A DNA stretch of 64,000 bases from an uncultured Lachnospiraceae bacterium (GCA_910579805.1 CAJTWM010000015.1:21448-85447), one strand, 5' to 3'. Positions 16,408-25,907 are shown, counted from the stretch's first letter. Notes: a model not told the origin generated them from the letters alone. Program-made: numbers and translations.

Positions 16408-17757
16408 ATGGATCTGTTTGAATATATGCGGAATACGAATATGGAAAAGGAATCTCCCCTTGCGGCGAGAATGAGGCCGACGTCTTTGGACGAGATCGTC
16501 GGGCAGCAGCATATTGTGGGAAAGGATAAGCTGCTGTATCGGGCGATCAAAGCGGATAAGCTGAGTTCCATTATTTTTTACGGCCCTCCGGGCACGGGGA
16601 AGACAACATTGGCCAAAGTGATAGCCAATACCACCAAAGCCGAGTTTACGCAGATCAACGCTACGATAGCGGGCAAGAAAGATATGGAGGAAGTCGTTAA
16701 AAAGGCAAAGGATACGCAAGGAATGTACGGAAAAAGAACGATCCTTTTTATTGATGAGATCCATCGGTTTAATAAAGGGCAGCAGGACTATCTTCTTCCT
16801 TTTGTAGAGGACGGCACAGTTATTCTGATCGGCGCTACAACGGAAAATCCTTATTTTGAAGTGAACGGCGCATTGATCTCCCGTTCCGTTATCTTTGAAC
16901 TGAAACCTCTTTTAAAAGAGGATATAAAAGAATTGATCAAACGTGCAGTATATGACTCCGATAAAGGTATGGGAGCTTATGAAGCCGTCATAGAGGAAGA
17001 CGCGTTGGAATTTTTGGCGGAACTTTCCGGCGGAGATGCCAGACATGCGTTGAATGCGGTCGAACTTGGGATTATGACAACAGAGCGGAGCGAAGACGGC
17101 AAGATCCATATGACTCTTGCGGTGGCAGAGGAGTGTATCCAAAAGCGTGTGATCCGGTATGACAAATCAGGTGATAACCATTATGATACGGTATCGGCGT
17201 TTATTAAGAGCATGAGAGGATCCGACCCTGATGCGGCGGTATATTATCTTGCCAGAATGCTTTATGCGGGAGAAAGCGTGACATTTATCGCAAGAAGAAT
17301 GATGATCTGTGCATCGGAGGATGTGGGAAATGCGGATCCGCATGCGTTGACTGTTGCAGTCAGTGCGGCGCAGGCGGTTGAGCGGGTAGGAATGCCCGAG
17401 GCACAAATCATTTTATCTCAGGCAGTTACTTATATCGCGGCTGCGCCGAAAAGTAACGCCGGCATGAAAGCGGTAATGGAGGCCATGAAAATAGTGGAAC
17501 AGACAGGAAATCTTCCGATTCCGGCTCATTTACAGGATGCGCACTATAAGGGGGCCGCTAAACTGGGACATGGAACCGGATATAAATATGCCCATGATTA
17601 TCCTAATGATTATGTGGAACAGCAGTATCTTCCCTATGAACTGACAGGGAAAGAATTTTATAAACCGTCGGGAAACGGTTATGAGGTCAAGATCAAAGAA
17701 CACATGGCAAGGATCAAAAAAGAGGCGGGCCAGTGGAAAGAAGAAGGACCGCTTTAA
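16408..17757 (+). CDS. rarA: Replication-associated recombination protein A (RarA/MgsA), first paralogue
   Basis: An AAA+ ATPase of the RarA/MgsA/WRNIP1 family that acts at stalled replication forks. The protein is 449 residues: PLAARMRPTSLDEIVGQQH, Walker A GPPGTGKTT at 59-67, Walker B LFIDEIHRFNK, sensor 1 IGATTENP, and the tetramerisation region with SMRGSDPDAAVYYLARML. GGAGAG lies 9 nt before the ATG. A second full-length paralogue is at 46812, and both keep all catalytic motifs. Its 3' end overlaps the convergent DUF4364 gene by 4 bp. Confidence 0.92.
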   Translation: MDLFEYMRNTNMEKESPLAARMRPTSLDEIVGQQHIVGKDKLLYRAIKADKLSSIIFYGPPGTGKTTLAKVIANTTKAEFTQINATIAGKKDMEEVVKKAKDTQGMYGKRTILFIDEIHRFNKGQQDYLLPFVEDGTVILIGATTENPYFEVNGALISRSVIFELKPLLKEDIKELIKRAVYDSDKGMGAYEAVIEEDALEFLAELSGGDARHALNAVELGIMTTERSEDGKIHMTLAVAEECIQKRVIRYDKSGDNHYDTVSAFIKSMRGSDPDAAVYYLARMLYAGESVTFIARRMMICASEDVGNADPHALTVAVSAAQAVERVGMPEAQIILSQAVTYIAAAPKSNAGMKAVMEAMKIVEQTGNLPIPAHLQDAHYKGAAKLGHGTGYKYAHDYPNDYVEQQYLPYELTGKEFYKPSGNGYEVKIKEHMARIKKEAGQWKEEGPL

Positions 17758-18266
17758 AAAAGTTCCTGTATCAGATATTGATAGATTTCCTGATTTTTTT
17801 TCTGCCAGTTATCGCAGATCGCCGCGGCGGCTTCTTCAACGGGAACGGATAGGGTGATTTCCACAAGATTGATATTTCGGTCTTTGGCAATCAGGTGCGC
17901 TTCAAATTCACCGGTTGTAGATTTGTAATAATCGGCAAGGACGGATACCTCATTGCGCAGTTCCAGTTCGTTTTCTTTGAAAAAAGTATTGATATCCGCT
18001 TTAATGGCATCGTTTATGCGGTTTTCAAAAAAACTGAGCGTTTCCTGACCTTCTTTTGTAATAGAGAGGTGGGTGCGGTTTCGAATGGAGTCGGCCAAGA
18101 TCAGGTCGGCTTCGATCAATTCGGAAATGACCTGCTGTAAAGTTAAAAAATTGGTATATTCCTTCTCCAAAATGAAATCGCCCACCTGCGTTTTTGTCAA
18201 TGGAAAATTTACGCGGTCGAGCATATAAAGGATGATCAATTTATATAGAGTTAACGGATCCTGCAT
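17754..18266 (-). CDS. DUF4364 family protein
   Basis: A 170-residue protein of the DUF4364 family common in Clostridia. The first 75 residues (TKTQVGDFILEKEYTNFLTL, LIEADLI, THLSITKEGQETLSFF) look like a winged helix. The rest is alpha/beta. A DNA-binding role is inferred from the fold, not shown. ATG 18266 is preceded by GGAGG at 8 nt; an in-frame ATG at 18281 lies upstream of that site. The start lies inside the end of the radical SAM gene (16-bp overlap), so the two are probably co-translated. Confidence 0.8.
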   Translation of the reverse strand: MQDPLTLYKLIILYMLDRVNFPLTKTQVGDFILEKEYTNFLTLQQVISELIEADLILADSIRNRTHLSITKEGQETLSFFENRINDAIKADINTFFKENELELRNEVSVLADYYKSTTGEFEAHLIAKDRNINLVEITLSVPVEEAAAAICDNWQKKNQEIYQYLIQELF

Positions 18267-19237
18267 GTATTTTCCCTCCAAATTCCCTGATGTATCTTTC
18301 TTAATTTCATTTCATGATGAAGCGTATTTAATACGGCCCGCTTATTTTTACTCCAATCCGGAGCGGCAAGAACTCTTTTGTCGCCGTCGCCTGTCAGTCT
18401 GTGGATCACGATATCCGGACGCAGATGACCGATACAGTCGATCAACAGATCCGTATATTCGCTTTGGGAAAGCGCCTGAAACTTCCCTGCCTGAAAATCC
18501 TGATACAGGTCTGTCCCCTCCAGCACATGTAAAAGCTGCAGCTTGATACCGAAAACGGATCTTTCGTTTAAATATAAAATTGCATTCTGGCAGTCTTGCT
18601 TTGTTTCTCCCGGCAGGCCTAAGATTATGTGCGCAATGACCGGCAGGCCTATTTGGCTTAATTCGGACACGGCCTGATCAAAAACGGAGAGCGCATATCC
18701 GCGCCGGATGTAAGCTGCCGTTTGCTCGTTGACGGTCTGGAGTCCCAGTTCGATCCAGATAAATTTTGCATTTCTGCCGTTCCGGGGAGCGGAGTATTCG
18801 GTTTGCAGACGGTTTAAAAGCGCCAACACTTCTTTTGGCAGACAATCCGGTCTGGTAGCAATGGAAATACCTGCCGTCTTTGGATGCTCAAGGGCGGCTC
18901 TGTAAAGAAACTCCAGTTTTTCCACAGGCGCATAAGTATTTGTGTACGCCTGAAAATAGGCGATGACTTTATCGGTCCTTTTCTGCAGGGCGGTTATCGT
19001 GAGCGCCTCGTCGATGCGGGCCTTTAGGGAAAAAGAAGGAGACAGGGAGGCGGCGAATTCGCCGCTGCCGCCTGTGCTGCAGAAAATGCAGCCTCTTGTA
19101 TCTAAAGTACCGTCTCTGTTGGGACATGTAAAACCTGCGTCGAGAGCCGATTTATATAATTTTTGCCCGAACGTGTTTTTACAATAGGCGTCCAAAGAAT
19201 AATAGGGCTTTCCGTGCCAAAGAGGATTGCTACTCAT
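18251..19237 (-). CDS. TIGR01212-family radical SAM protein
   Basis: A 328-residue radical SAM enzyme related to Bacillus YtqA. The cluster motif is unusually spaced: CPNRDGTLDTRGCIFC (CX11CX2C, residues about 37-52) binds the 4Fe-4S cluster. GGSGEF, SIATRPDCL and ELGLQTVNEQTA are SAM-binding and barrel elements. The substrate of the family is uncertain, with an RNA modification role suspected by analogy. The start overlaps the end of the malic enzyme gene by 8 bp, and its end overlaps DUF4364, giving a tight three-gene minus-strand operon. Confidence 0.88.
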   Translation of the reverse strand: MSSNPLWHGKPYYSLDAYCKNTFGQKLYKSALDAGFTCPNRDGTLDTRGCIFCSTGGSGEFAASLSPSFSLKARIDEALTITALQKRTDKVIAYFQAYTNTYAPVEKLEFLYRAALEHPKTAGISIATRPDCLPKEVLALLNRLQTEYSAPRNGRNAKFIWIELGLQTVNEQTAAYIRRGYALSVFDQAVSELSQIGLPVIAHIILGLPGETKQDCQNAILYLNERSVFGIKLQLLHVLEGTDLYQDFQAGKFQALSQSEYTDLLIDCIGHLRPDIVIHRLTGDGDKRVLAAPDWSKNKRAVLNTLHHEMKLRKIHQGIWRENTCRIR

Positions 19238-20384
19238 GGATGTGGGACCTGACCGCTTCGGCTACGACTTCCGCTACCTTAGGGTTGAACGCTTCCGGCA
19301 TGATGTTGTCTTCATTTAATTCTTCGTCCGGTACAAGACCTGCAATGGCGAGTGCGGCGGCAAGCTTCATTTCTTCCGTGATCTGGGAAGCGCGTCCTTC
19401 CAAAGCGCCTTTAAAGATACCGGGAAAAGCGACCACATTGTTGACCTGATTCGGAAAATCCGAGCGTCCCGTCCCGACGACTTTGGCGCCCGCCTGCTTG
19501 GCAGCATCCGGCATGATCTCGGGAACCGGATTTGCCATGGCGAATAATATGGAATCCTTGTTCATGGAAGAGACCATTTCGGGAGAAACGATATTCGGTG
19601 CGGAAACGCCTACGAAGATGTCGGCGCCTTTCAGGGCGTCCGCAAGAGAACCGCTTTCGTTATCCGGATTGGTGATTTCCGTCATTTTCTGCTGCATCCA
19701 GTTAAGACCTTCGGTATCTTTGGAGACAATGCCGACTTTGTCGCACATGATCACGTTCGGGAAACCGTAAGTCAGCAAAAGTTTTGTAATGGCGACTCCG
19801 GCGCTGCCGGCGCCGTTTACGACCACTTTACAGTCTTCCTTTTTTTTGCCTACGACCTTCAGCGCGTTTATGATGCCGGCAAGTACCACAATGGCGGTCC
19901 CGTGCTGGTCGTCATGGAATACCGGAATATCCAGAGAGGCTTTCAGCCTTTCTTCGATTTCGAAGCAGCGCGGGGCGCTGATGTCTTCCAAATTAATGCC
20001 GCCGAAGCCGGGGGCAAGGTAGGTGACCGCTTTAATGATCTCTTCGGTATCCTGTGTGTCCAGACAGATCGGGACGGCATTGACGCCGCCGAATTCTTTG
20101 AAAAGAACCGCTTTTCCTTCCATAACGGGCATTGCGGCGTAAGGCCCGATATTGCCAAGCCCTAAAACGGCGCTGCCGTCGGAAACGACTGCGACGGTAT
20201 TGGATTTCCATGTATAAGTATATGCGGCGTCTTTATTTTCTGCGATCACTTTGCAGGGCTCCGCAACTCCCGGGGTATAGGCAAGGGATAAGTCTTCCCG
20301 GGACTTTACCGGCGTCTTGGATGTTGTTTCCAGTTTCCCTTTCCATTGTTGGTGAAGTGTAAGCGCTTTTTCTCCTGTAGTCAT
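19230..20384 (-). CDS. NAD(P)-dependent malic enzyme
   Basis: Oxidative decarboxylation of malate to pyruvate. The protein is 384 residues, the short bacterial form without a phosphotransacetylase domain. Motifs: LAYTPGVAEPC with the catalytic Tyr, GKAVLFKEFGGVNAVPI, FHDDQHGTAIV with metal ligands, and the NAD-binding GAGSAGVAITKLL. ATG 20384 follows CGGAGG by 6 nt; the frame is open further without a ribosome binding site. First gene of the minus-strand operon with radical SAM and DUF4364. Confidence 0.92.
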   Translation of the reverse strand: MTTGEKALTLHQQWKGKLETTSKTPVKSREDLSLAYTPGVAEPCKVIAENKDAAYTYTWKSNTVAVVSDGSAVLGLGNIGPYAAMPVMEGKAVLFKEFGGVNAVPICLDTQDTEEIIKAVTYLAPGFGGINLEDISAPRCFEIEERLKASLDIPVFHDDQHGTAIVVLAGIINALKVVGKKKEDCKVVVNGAGSAGVAITKLLLTYGFPNVIMCDKVGIVSKDTEGLNWMQQKMTEITNPDNESGSLADALKGADIFVGVSAPNIVSPEMVSSMNKDSILFAMANPVPEIMPDAAKQAGAKVVGTGRSDFPNQVNNVVAFPGIFKGALEGRASQITEEMKLAAALAIAGLVPDEELNEDNIMPEAFNPKVAEVVAEAVRSHIHE

Positions 20385-20688
20385 TAGAAACCTCCGTTTA
20401 TTTTTTGTTAGTTTATGCATTGTTTTGCAGGAAACAGTCCGGTTTTGCACCTGCCTGCCCATTCTTTTTTATTTTTGGCGGACAGGGATTGAACTGTTGT
20501 GAATCAAGTGGTATTGTAAAATATCATATAATATTTATTTTAAGGAATCAAGTCTGCATTGCAACGATTTTGGGCTTGGCGGACCGCCTCAGTGCGCGCG
20601 GAAGCGTATTGGCGGGAGCAGGCTTGGAACGGATGGATTTTCAGCTTTTAATATAAGTGTCTGTTCGGGCAGACAGATAGGAGAGGAT
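20385..20688 (+). repeat. Intergenic region with degenerate tandem hairpin/Shine-Dalgarno repeats, copy E
   Basis: The last 90 nt hold two degenerate units about 65 nt apart. The first is GGGAGCAGG at 20614; the second is hairpin TGTCTG-TTCGGG-CAGACA (20658-20675) followed by GATAGGAGAGG, the ribosome binding site of the gene at 20689. The first unit can be read as a short frame TTG GAA CGG ATG GAT TTT CAG, similar to the mini-frames at 40.4 kb. The remaining 200 nt hold divergent promoter sequence (a TATAAT near 20525) and no gene. Confidence 0.45.
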
Positions 20689-21798
20689 ATGGAAAATAAA
20701 ATTGGGAAACGTAGAGTAAAACGGATACTGAAGATCTTAGGAGGCGCGGCAGGTATCCTTATTTTGACCGTGGCGGTCTATTTGGCCTATATTATCATAG
20801 ACTATCGCAGGATAGAAGACCGGGTGGCATTGGAAATCAAAGAACCGGCGGAAGAAAACAAGGAAACTGCGGCAAAGACCGGGACGGAATATACGATACT
20901 TACCTATAATATCGGTTTTGGGGCGTATACGCCTGATTTTAGCTTTTTTATGGACGGCGGGACGGAGTCTGTGGCGAAGAGCGAAGAAAGCGTTCTTGCG
21001 ACGGTTTCGGGGGCGGCGGATCTGGCCAAAAAGGAAGACGCGCAGTTTTATCTGTTTCAGGAGGTGGATATGGATTCCACAAGGAGTTATCATGTGGATC
21101 AGTATGCGCTCCTGTCAACTTTTTTTCCGGAATATTATTCCGACCTTGCCGTAAATTATGATTCTTCGTTTTTGTTTTATCCTATTTTACAGCCTCACGG
21201 AAAGAGTTATGCGGGAATAGCGCTGTATTCAAAATTCCCAATCACGGAAGCGGTAAGGCGCAGTTTCCCGATTTCGGAAAGTTTTAGCAAATATCTGGAT
21301 CTGGACAGGTGCTATTCCGTGAACCGGATCCCGGTAGAAAACGGAAAAGAACTGTGTATCTATCAGCTTCATATGTCGGCCTACGGTAACGACGACCAGA
21401 TCAGGGCCGGGCAGGTATCCATGATCTGCGACGATATGGCGGCGGAATATGCAGCGGGGAATTATATCATCTGCGGAGGAGATTTTAATCATGATCTGAA
21501 AAGGATGCAGGATACGGAAGGGGAATTTGCGTCTTGGGCCTATCCGTTTCCGAGGCAGAGCGTCCCGGAAGGGCTTCGGTTCGTATTGGACTCTTTTTCG
21601 GAAGAAGAGAGGGAGACAATGCATAACAGCGCAAGAAATGCGGATATGGCCTATGAAGAAGGCGTGACTTATACGGTTACGCTGGACGGATTCATCATCT
21701 CGGATAACGTAACATGTATTTCTTATGAAAACATGGACACGGGGTATGCTTATTCCGATCACGATCCGGTAAAAATGGTTTTTCGGCTGGACGAGTAG
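20689..21798 (+). CDS. Membrane-anchored endonuclease/exonuclease/phosphatase (EEP) family protein
   Basis: A 369-residue protein with an N-terminal anchor (ILGGAAGILILTVAVYLAYI, residues about 13-32) and an EEP metal-dependent phosphoesterase domain. Motifs: LTYNIGFGAY at the fold start, FQEVDMDSTRS with the metal-binding Glu, LHMSAYG, GGDFNHDL, and SDHDPVKM with the catalytic His. The domain faces outside the cell. The family includes sphingomyelinases, DNases and inositol phosphatases, and the substrate here is not predictable. The ribosome binding site is supplied by the hairpin unit just upstream. Confidence 0.8.
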   Translation: MENKIGKRRVKRILKILGGAAGILILTVAVYLAYIIIDYRRIEDRVALEIKEPAEENKETAAKTGTEYTILTYNIGFGAYTPDFSFFMDGGTESVAKSEESVLATVSGAADLAKKEDAQFYLFQEVDMDSTRSYHVDQYALLSTFFPEYYSDLAVNYDSSFLFYPILQPHGKSYAGIALYSKFPITEAVRRSFPISESFSKYLDLDRCYSVNRIPVENGKELCIYQLHMSAYGNDDQIRAGQVSMICDDMAAEYAAGNYIICGGDFNHDLKRMQDTEGEFASWAYPFPRQSVPEGLRFVLDSFSEEERETMHNSARNADMAYEEGVTYTVTLDGFIISDNVTCISYENMDTGYAYSDHDPVKMVFRLDE

Positions 21799-21902
21799 AA
21801 GCAGCGGACATCTGTCTGCAGCAGCCCGGCTTTCGGAATGCTTTGATTTGAGGAAAATATAAGAGGATATAAAGGAATAAGAGAATAAAGAACGGAAAAG
21901 TC

Positions 21903-21931
21903 TTTTCATTCGGGAAAAAGTAGTGTATAAT
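21903..21931 (+). promoter_or_regulatory. Probable rho promoter
   Basis: TTTTCA at 21903-21908, a 17-nt spacer and TATAAT at 21926-21931, about 120 nt upstream of the rho start. The -35 box matches four of six consensus positions. Confidence 0.5.
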
Positions 21932-22054
21932 AGCGAGAGTAGTCAAGACGAATTGAGGATTAGATCTTTTAGTACATATCTTGAATAAATCCCAAACAGC
22001 ATTTAGAAAAGGTTATTTTATAAATAGGATGAAATAAGAATGGAGATCAATATG

Positions 22055-23569
22055 CGGGAAAAGTATGAATCACTTGCACTGGCGAATTTAAAAGAACTCG
22101 CAAAAGCAAGAGGGATCAAAGGAACATCTGGAATGAAAAAAGCGCAGGTGGTAGAAGCGATGCTTTTACAGGACGAAAAGGACAAAGCCGCTGGCGGCGG
22201 GACGGATCATGTGCAGACGGAGGCAGCTCCGGCAAGACAGGCGGCGGATGTGAAAGAGGCGGCGCGCTTTAAGGAAACGGAATCCTCCAAAGAAGAGGCA
22301 CATACCAAAGAACCGGCGCATTTTAAGGAAACGGCTCATCCCAGAGAAGCGGCTCCTTCCAAAGAAACGGTGCCCAGAGAGGAGGTCCGCCGGACAGAGG
22401 AAAGAAGCGAAGCGCCTAACAGCGACAAATTTCCGGCGGAGCTTGACAGCGGTATCACGGCAAACGGTATTTTGGAAGTGATGCCGGACGGATACGGATT
22501 TATCCGCTGTGAAAATTATCTTCCGGGGGAAAACGACGTTTATGTGGCTCCCAGCCAGATCAGGCGGTTTAATTTAAAGACCGGAGACATTATTGAGGGA
22601 AACACAAGGATCAAAACCCAGAGCGAAAAATTCAGCGCGCTTCTTTATCTAAAAAAGATAAATGGCTATACGCCCGAGATGGCGGCGAGAAGATGTAATT
22701 TCGAAGATATGACTCCGATTTTCCCCGACGAGAGGCTGCATTTGGAAAGACAGGGTTCTTCCGTTGCCATGCGTATCATGGACCTGATCAGCCCGGTAGG
22801 AAAGGGACAGAGGGGGATGATCGTGTCCCCGCCTAAAGCGGGAAAGACGACCCTGTTGAAAGAAGTGGCTAAATCCATTAAAAACATACCGAATATGCAT
22901 CTGATCATTTTGCTGATCGACGAACGGCCGGAGGAAGTGACCGATATTAAAGAGGCCATTGAAGGGCCGAATGTGGAAGTGATCTATTCTACGTTTGACG
23001 AACTTCCCGAGCATCATAAAAGAGTGTCGGAGATGGTGATCGAACGGGCAAAACGTCTGGTGGAGCATAAACGGGACGTGACGATATTACTGGATAGTAT
23101 TACAAGGCTTACAAGGGCGTATAATCTTACGGTTCCGCCAAGCGGCAGGACGTTATCGGGCGGACTTGACCCGGCGGCGCTCCATATGCCGAAGCGTTTC
23201 TTCGGCGCCGCAAGAAATATGCGCGGCGGCGGCAGCCTTACGATACTCGCGACGGCGCTTGTGGAAACGGGAAGTAAAATGGATGATGTGGTCTATGAGG
23301 AGTTTAAAGGAACCGGCAATATGGAGATGGTCTTAGACCGTAAACTTTCGGAAAAAAGAGTGTTTCCGGCGATCGATATTCCTAAGTCCAGTACCAGACG
23401 GGAAGACCTGCTGCTCACAAGAGAGGAAATGGAGGCAATCAACATCATCAGAAAGGCGTTAAACGGACTAAAACCCGAAGAAGCGGTGGACAAGGTTCTG
23501 GATATGTTTACAAGAACGAAAAATAATAACGAATTTGTCCAGATGGTGAAAAAAATGCGTTTTATTTAG
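22055..23569 (+). CDS. rho: Transcription termination factor Rho
   Basis: Hexameric RNA-dependent ATPase that ends transcription. The protein is 504 residues, longer than the common 420. The order is Rho_N helical domain (1-40), an inserted low-complexity segment (about 45-130) of Ala/Glu/Lys/Thr with iterated FKET/SKET-type motifs, the RNA-binding cold-shock domain (ILEVMPDGYGFIR), and the RecA-like core with Walker A PPKAGKTT, LLIDERPEEV and the Q/R-loop region (SGGLDPAALHMPKRFFGAAR). ATG 22055 has GGAG upstream and removes five residues from the longest frame. rpmE follows. Confidence 0.95.
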   Translation, partial: REKYESLALANLKELAKARGIKGTSGMKKAQVVEAMLLQDEKDKAAGGGTDHVQTEAAPARQAADVKEAARFKETESSKEEAHTKEPAHFKETAHPREAAPSKETVPREEVRRTEERSEAPNSDKFPAELDSGITANGILEVMPDGYGFIRCENYLPGENDVYVAPSQIRRFNLKTGDIIEGNTRIKTQSEKFSALLYLKKINGYTPEMAARRCNFEDMTPIFPDERLHLERQGSSVAMRIMDLISPVGKGQRGMIVSPPKAGKTTLLKEVAKSIKNIPNMHLIILLIDERPEEVTDIKEAIEGPNVEVIYSTFDELPEHHKRVSEMVIERAKRLVEHKRDVTILLDSITRLTRAYNLTVPPSGRTLSGGLDPAALHMPKRFFGAARNMRGGGSLTILATALVETGSKMDDVVYEEFKGTGNMEMVLDRKLSEKRVFPAIDIPKSSTRREDLLLTREEMEAINIIRKALNGLKPEEAVDKVLDMFTRTKNNNEFVQMVKKMRFI

Positions 23570-23577
23570 AAAAATGC

Positions 23578-23606
23578 TTGCACAGAATCAGAAGCTATGC
23601 TATACT
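23578..23606 (+). promoter_or_regulatory. rpmE promoter
   Basis: TTGCAC at 23578-23583, a 17-nt spacer and TATACT at 23601-23606. It starts 8 nt after the rho stop codon, so rpmE can be expressed independently of rho. Confidence 0.75.
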
Positions 23607-23696
23607 AACTAAGCTGTCCGTGATAACGATTGGACAGGGGCTTTTAAGCCGGCGGATGAGAACATAAGTGATATCAATATAGAGAGGTGAAAGTCG
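23607..23696 (+). promoter_or_regulatory. Structured rpmE leader, candidate L31 autoregulatory RNA
   Basis: The leader has hairpin CTGTCC...GGACAG (about 23614-23637) and a second GGCTTTTAAGCC directly after it, then GAGAGG before the ATG. L31 genes in Firmicutes often carry an autoregulatory leader. Assignment to that class is by position and structure only. Confidence 0.4.
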
Positions 23697-23903
23697 ATGA
23701 GAGAAGGAATCCATCCTGAGTATTATCAGGCAACTGTAACTTGCAACTGCGGAAATACCTTTGTAACAGGTTCTACGAAGAAAGAGATCCATGTAGAGGT
23801 TTGTTCTAAATGTCATTCATTCTACACAGGTCAGCAGAAGAGTGCAAGAGCTGACGGACGTATTGACAAGTTCAACAAAAAATACGGTGTGGCAGGCAAA
23901 TAA
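23697..23903 (+). CDS. rpmE: 50S ribosomal protein L31
   Basis: A 68-residue L31 of the zinc-containing (C+) type. The first pair is CNC in VTCNCGNTF and the second is CSKC in EVCSKCHSFYTGQQK, giving the Cys residues for one Zn. Zinc-containing L31 can be exchanged for a Cys-free form under zinc limitation in some bacteria; no such paralogue lies here. It is followed by its own terminator. Confidence 0.97.
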   Translation: MREGIHPEYYQATVTCNCGNTFVTGSTKKEIHVEVCSKCHSFYTGQQKSARADGRIDKFNKKYGVAGK

Positions 23904-23913
23904 GATTTTGGAA

Positions 23914-23950
23914 AAGGTTGAGGTGTTGCATCTCAACCTTCTTTTACTTT
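23914..23950 (+). terminator. rpmE terminator
   Basis: AAGGTTGAG (23914-23922), a 9-nt loop and CTCAACCTT (23932-23940), followed by CTTTTACTTT. Confidence 0.8.
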
Positions 23951-23992
23951 ATGAACCAAATATGCTGTAAAGTAAACGATTTGGAGGTCACG

Positions 23993-24994
23993 ATGAGGAG
24001 AAAAAGATTCGGCTCTTATTCGGGAATCGGCGGTCAGGCGGTATTGGAAGGCATTATGATGAAGAACAAAGACCAATACGCCGTGGCGGTCCGTAAACCG
24101 AACGGGGAGATTGAAGTCGAGGTCGACGTATATCATGGAGTGATGCATGGAAGTAAGATCAAAAACATTCCGTTTCTTCGTGGTATTTTTAATTTTTTGG
24201 ATTCCCTGATACTGGGAACAAGGACATTGAATTTTTCCGCTTCTTTTTATGAAGAAGAGGAGGATACAAAAAAGAAAGATACGTTTTTTGATAAGATGCT
24301 CAAAGGAAACGCAGAGAGGATCCTGATGGGAATGACTACGGTATTTGCTGTTGTACTTGCTATCGCGGTTTTTATCGTCCTGCCTTACTTTTTGGCGGAT
24401 TGTCTGCGGGACTATATCAGAAACGATTCGCTGATGGCCATTATAGAAGGGGCGATCCGTATTCTCATTTTTTTGTTATATGTGATCAGTATATCCGCCA
24501 TGAAAGACATCAAAAGGGTATATCAGTACCACGGTGCGGAGCACAAGTGTATCAATTGTATCGAAAAGGGCCGTCCGCTTACGGTCAGAAACGTGATGCG
24601 CAGCTCGAGGCTCCATAAAAGGTGCGGCACCAGTTTCCTGTTTTTTGTTATGTTCGTGAGTATCATTTTATTCTTTTTTATCCGGGTGGACAATCCGGTG
24701 CAGAGGGTGGCGGTCCGTATTTTGCTGATTCCGGTGGTTGCGGGTATTTCCTATGAGATCATCCGGCTGGCGGGGAGAAGCAATCATATTTTAGTCGGTA
24801 TCTTATCGGCTCCCGGGATGTGGCTCCAGCGCCTGACGACGAAAGAGCCGGATGAAAGTATGGCGGAAGTGGCGATGAAAGCGGTAGAAGCGGTATTCGA
24901 CTGGAAAGAATACCTTTATGATACGTTCGGATATGTGGTAGACGATTCGTGGCTTGTGGACGAAGAGCCGGCGGAAGAAAAAGCGGACGAGTAA
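23993..24994 (+). CDS. DUF1385 family membrane protein (YqhQ-like)
   Basis: A 333-residue membrane protein of the DUF1385/YqhQ family. It opens with SGIGGQAVLEGIMMKNKDQYA, the typical N-terminal block, and has several hydrophobic segments between about residues 100 and 260. The conserved YHGAEHKCINCIEKG and LHKRCGTSFLFF carry His and Cys residues that suggest metal or cofactor binding. The role is unknown. The gene commonly neighbours prmC and prfA, as here. ATG 23993 is preceded by GGAGG at 6 nt. Confidence 0.88.
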   Translation: MRRKRFGSYSGIGGQAVLEGIMMKNKDQYAVAVRKPNGEIEVEVDVYHGVMHGSKIKNIPFLRGIFNFLDSLILGTRTLNFSASFYEEEEDTKKKDTFFDKMLKGNAERILMGMTTVFAVVLAIAVFIVLPYFLADCLRDYIRNDSLMAIIEGAIRILIFLLYVISISAMKDIKRVYQYHGAEHKCINCIEKGRPLTVRNVMRSSRLHKRCGTSFLFFVMFVSIILFFFIRVDNPVQRVAVRILLIPVVAGISYEIIRLAGRSNHILVGILSAPGMWLQRLTTKEPDESMAEVAMKAVEAVFDWKEYLYDTFGYVVDDSWLVDEEPAEEKADE

Positions 24995-25041
24995 GAAATC
25001 ATGAAGAGAGGACATCGGCGGAAAGACCGTGAAAATCGGAT

Positions 25042-25881
25042 ATGGAATATAAAGAATTGTATGAAACGGGAAAAGACCGGCTGGAAAAGGCGGGAGTAGA
25101 AGAAGCTCCGCTGGACGCGAGACTGCTTTTGGAATATGTATGCGGCACGGACAGAAACACACTTTTGGCTCATGGCGACAGAGAAATTTCCGAAGAGGAA
25201 TGCAGGAAGTATGAAGAATGCATTGCGAGGCGGGAAAAAAGAGTTCCGCTCCAGCATATTACGGGAGAACAGGAATTTATGGGGATTACTTTTCTGGTCA
25301 ATGAAAATGTGCTGATCCCCAGACAGGATACGGAGATTCTGGTGGAGGAAGTACTGAAGGAGCTGCACGACGGGATGTCCATATTGGATATGTGTACCGG
25401 TTCGGGATGTATTTTATTGAGCCTTTTGCAATATTCCAACGATTGTGAGGGTACGGGAACGGATCTTTCAGCCAAAGCCCTTGAGATCGCAAAAGAAAAT
25501 GGAAGAAGGCTTGGAAAAACGCCGGTATTTTTAGAGAGCGATCTGTTTGAAAAGGTGGAAGGACGCTACGACGTGATCGTTTCCAATCCGCCTTATATAC
25601 CGACAGAGGTGATCCCTACGCTGATGCCTGAAGTAAGGGAGTATGAGCCCGAGGGGGCGCTTGACGGAAAAGAGGACGGACTTTACTTTTACAGGGAGAT
25701 CGTCAGACAGGCGGGAGAGTATCTGAACCGCGGCGGCAGGCTTTTTTTTGAGATCGGATGCGGGCAGGCGGCGCAGGTATCGGCGCTTCTGGAAGAAGCA
25801 GGTTATAAGGAGATCGAAGTTGTAAAAGATTTTGCAGGACTGGACAGAGTCGTATCCGGCATTTACCTGCCATGTTTTTAG
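25042..25881 (+). CDS. prmC: Release factor glutamine N5-methyltransferase
   Basis: Methylates the Gln of the GGQ motif in class I release factors; its substrate gene prfA follows 26 nt downstream. The protein is 279 residues: helical N-terminal domain with LLEYVCGTDR and RVPLQHITGEQEFMG, then a Rossmann methyltransferase with LDMCTGSGCILLSL (SAM loop) and the catalytic VSNPPYIP near residue 183. The operon order DUF1385-prmC-prfA is usual in the group. Confidence 0.95.
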   Translation: MEYKELYETGKDRLEKAGVEEAPLDARLLLEYVCGTDRNTLLAHGDREISEEECRKYEECIARREKRVPLQHITGEQEFMGITFLVNENVLIPRQDTEILVEEVLKELHDGMSILDMCTGSGCILLSLLQYSNDCEGTGTDLSAKALEIAKENGRRLGKTPVFLESDLFEKVEGRYDVIVSNPPYIPTEVIPTLMPEVREYEPEGALDGKEDGLYFYREIVRQAGEYLNRGGRLFFEIGCGQAAQVSALLEEAGYKEIEVVKDFAGLDRVVSGIYLPCF

Positions 25882-25907
25882 ATTAGCAGAAAGAAGAGAG
25901 GAAAGAA

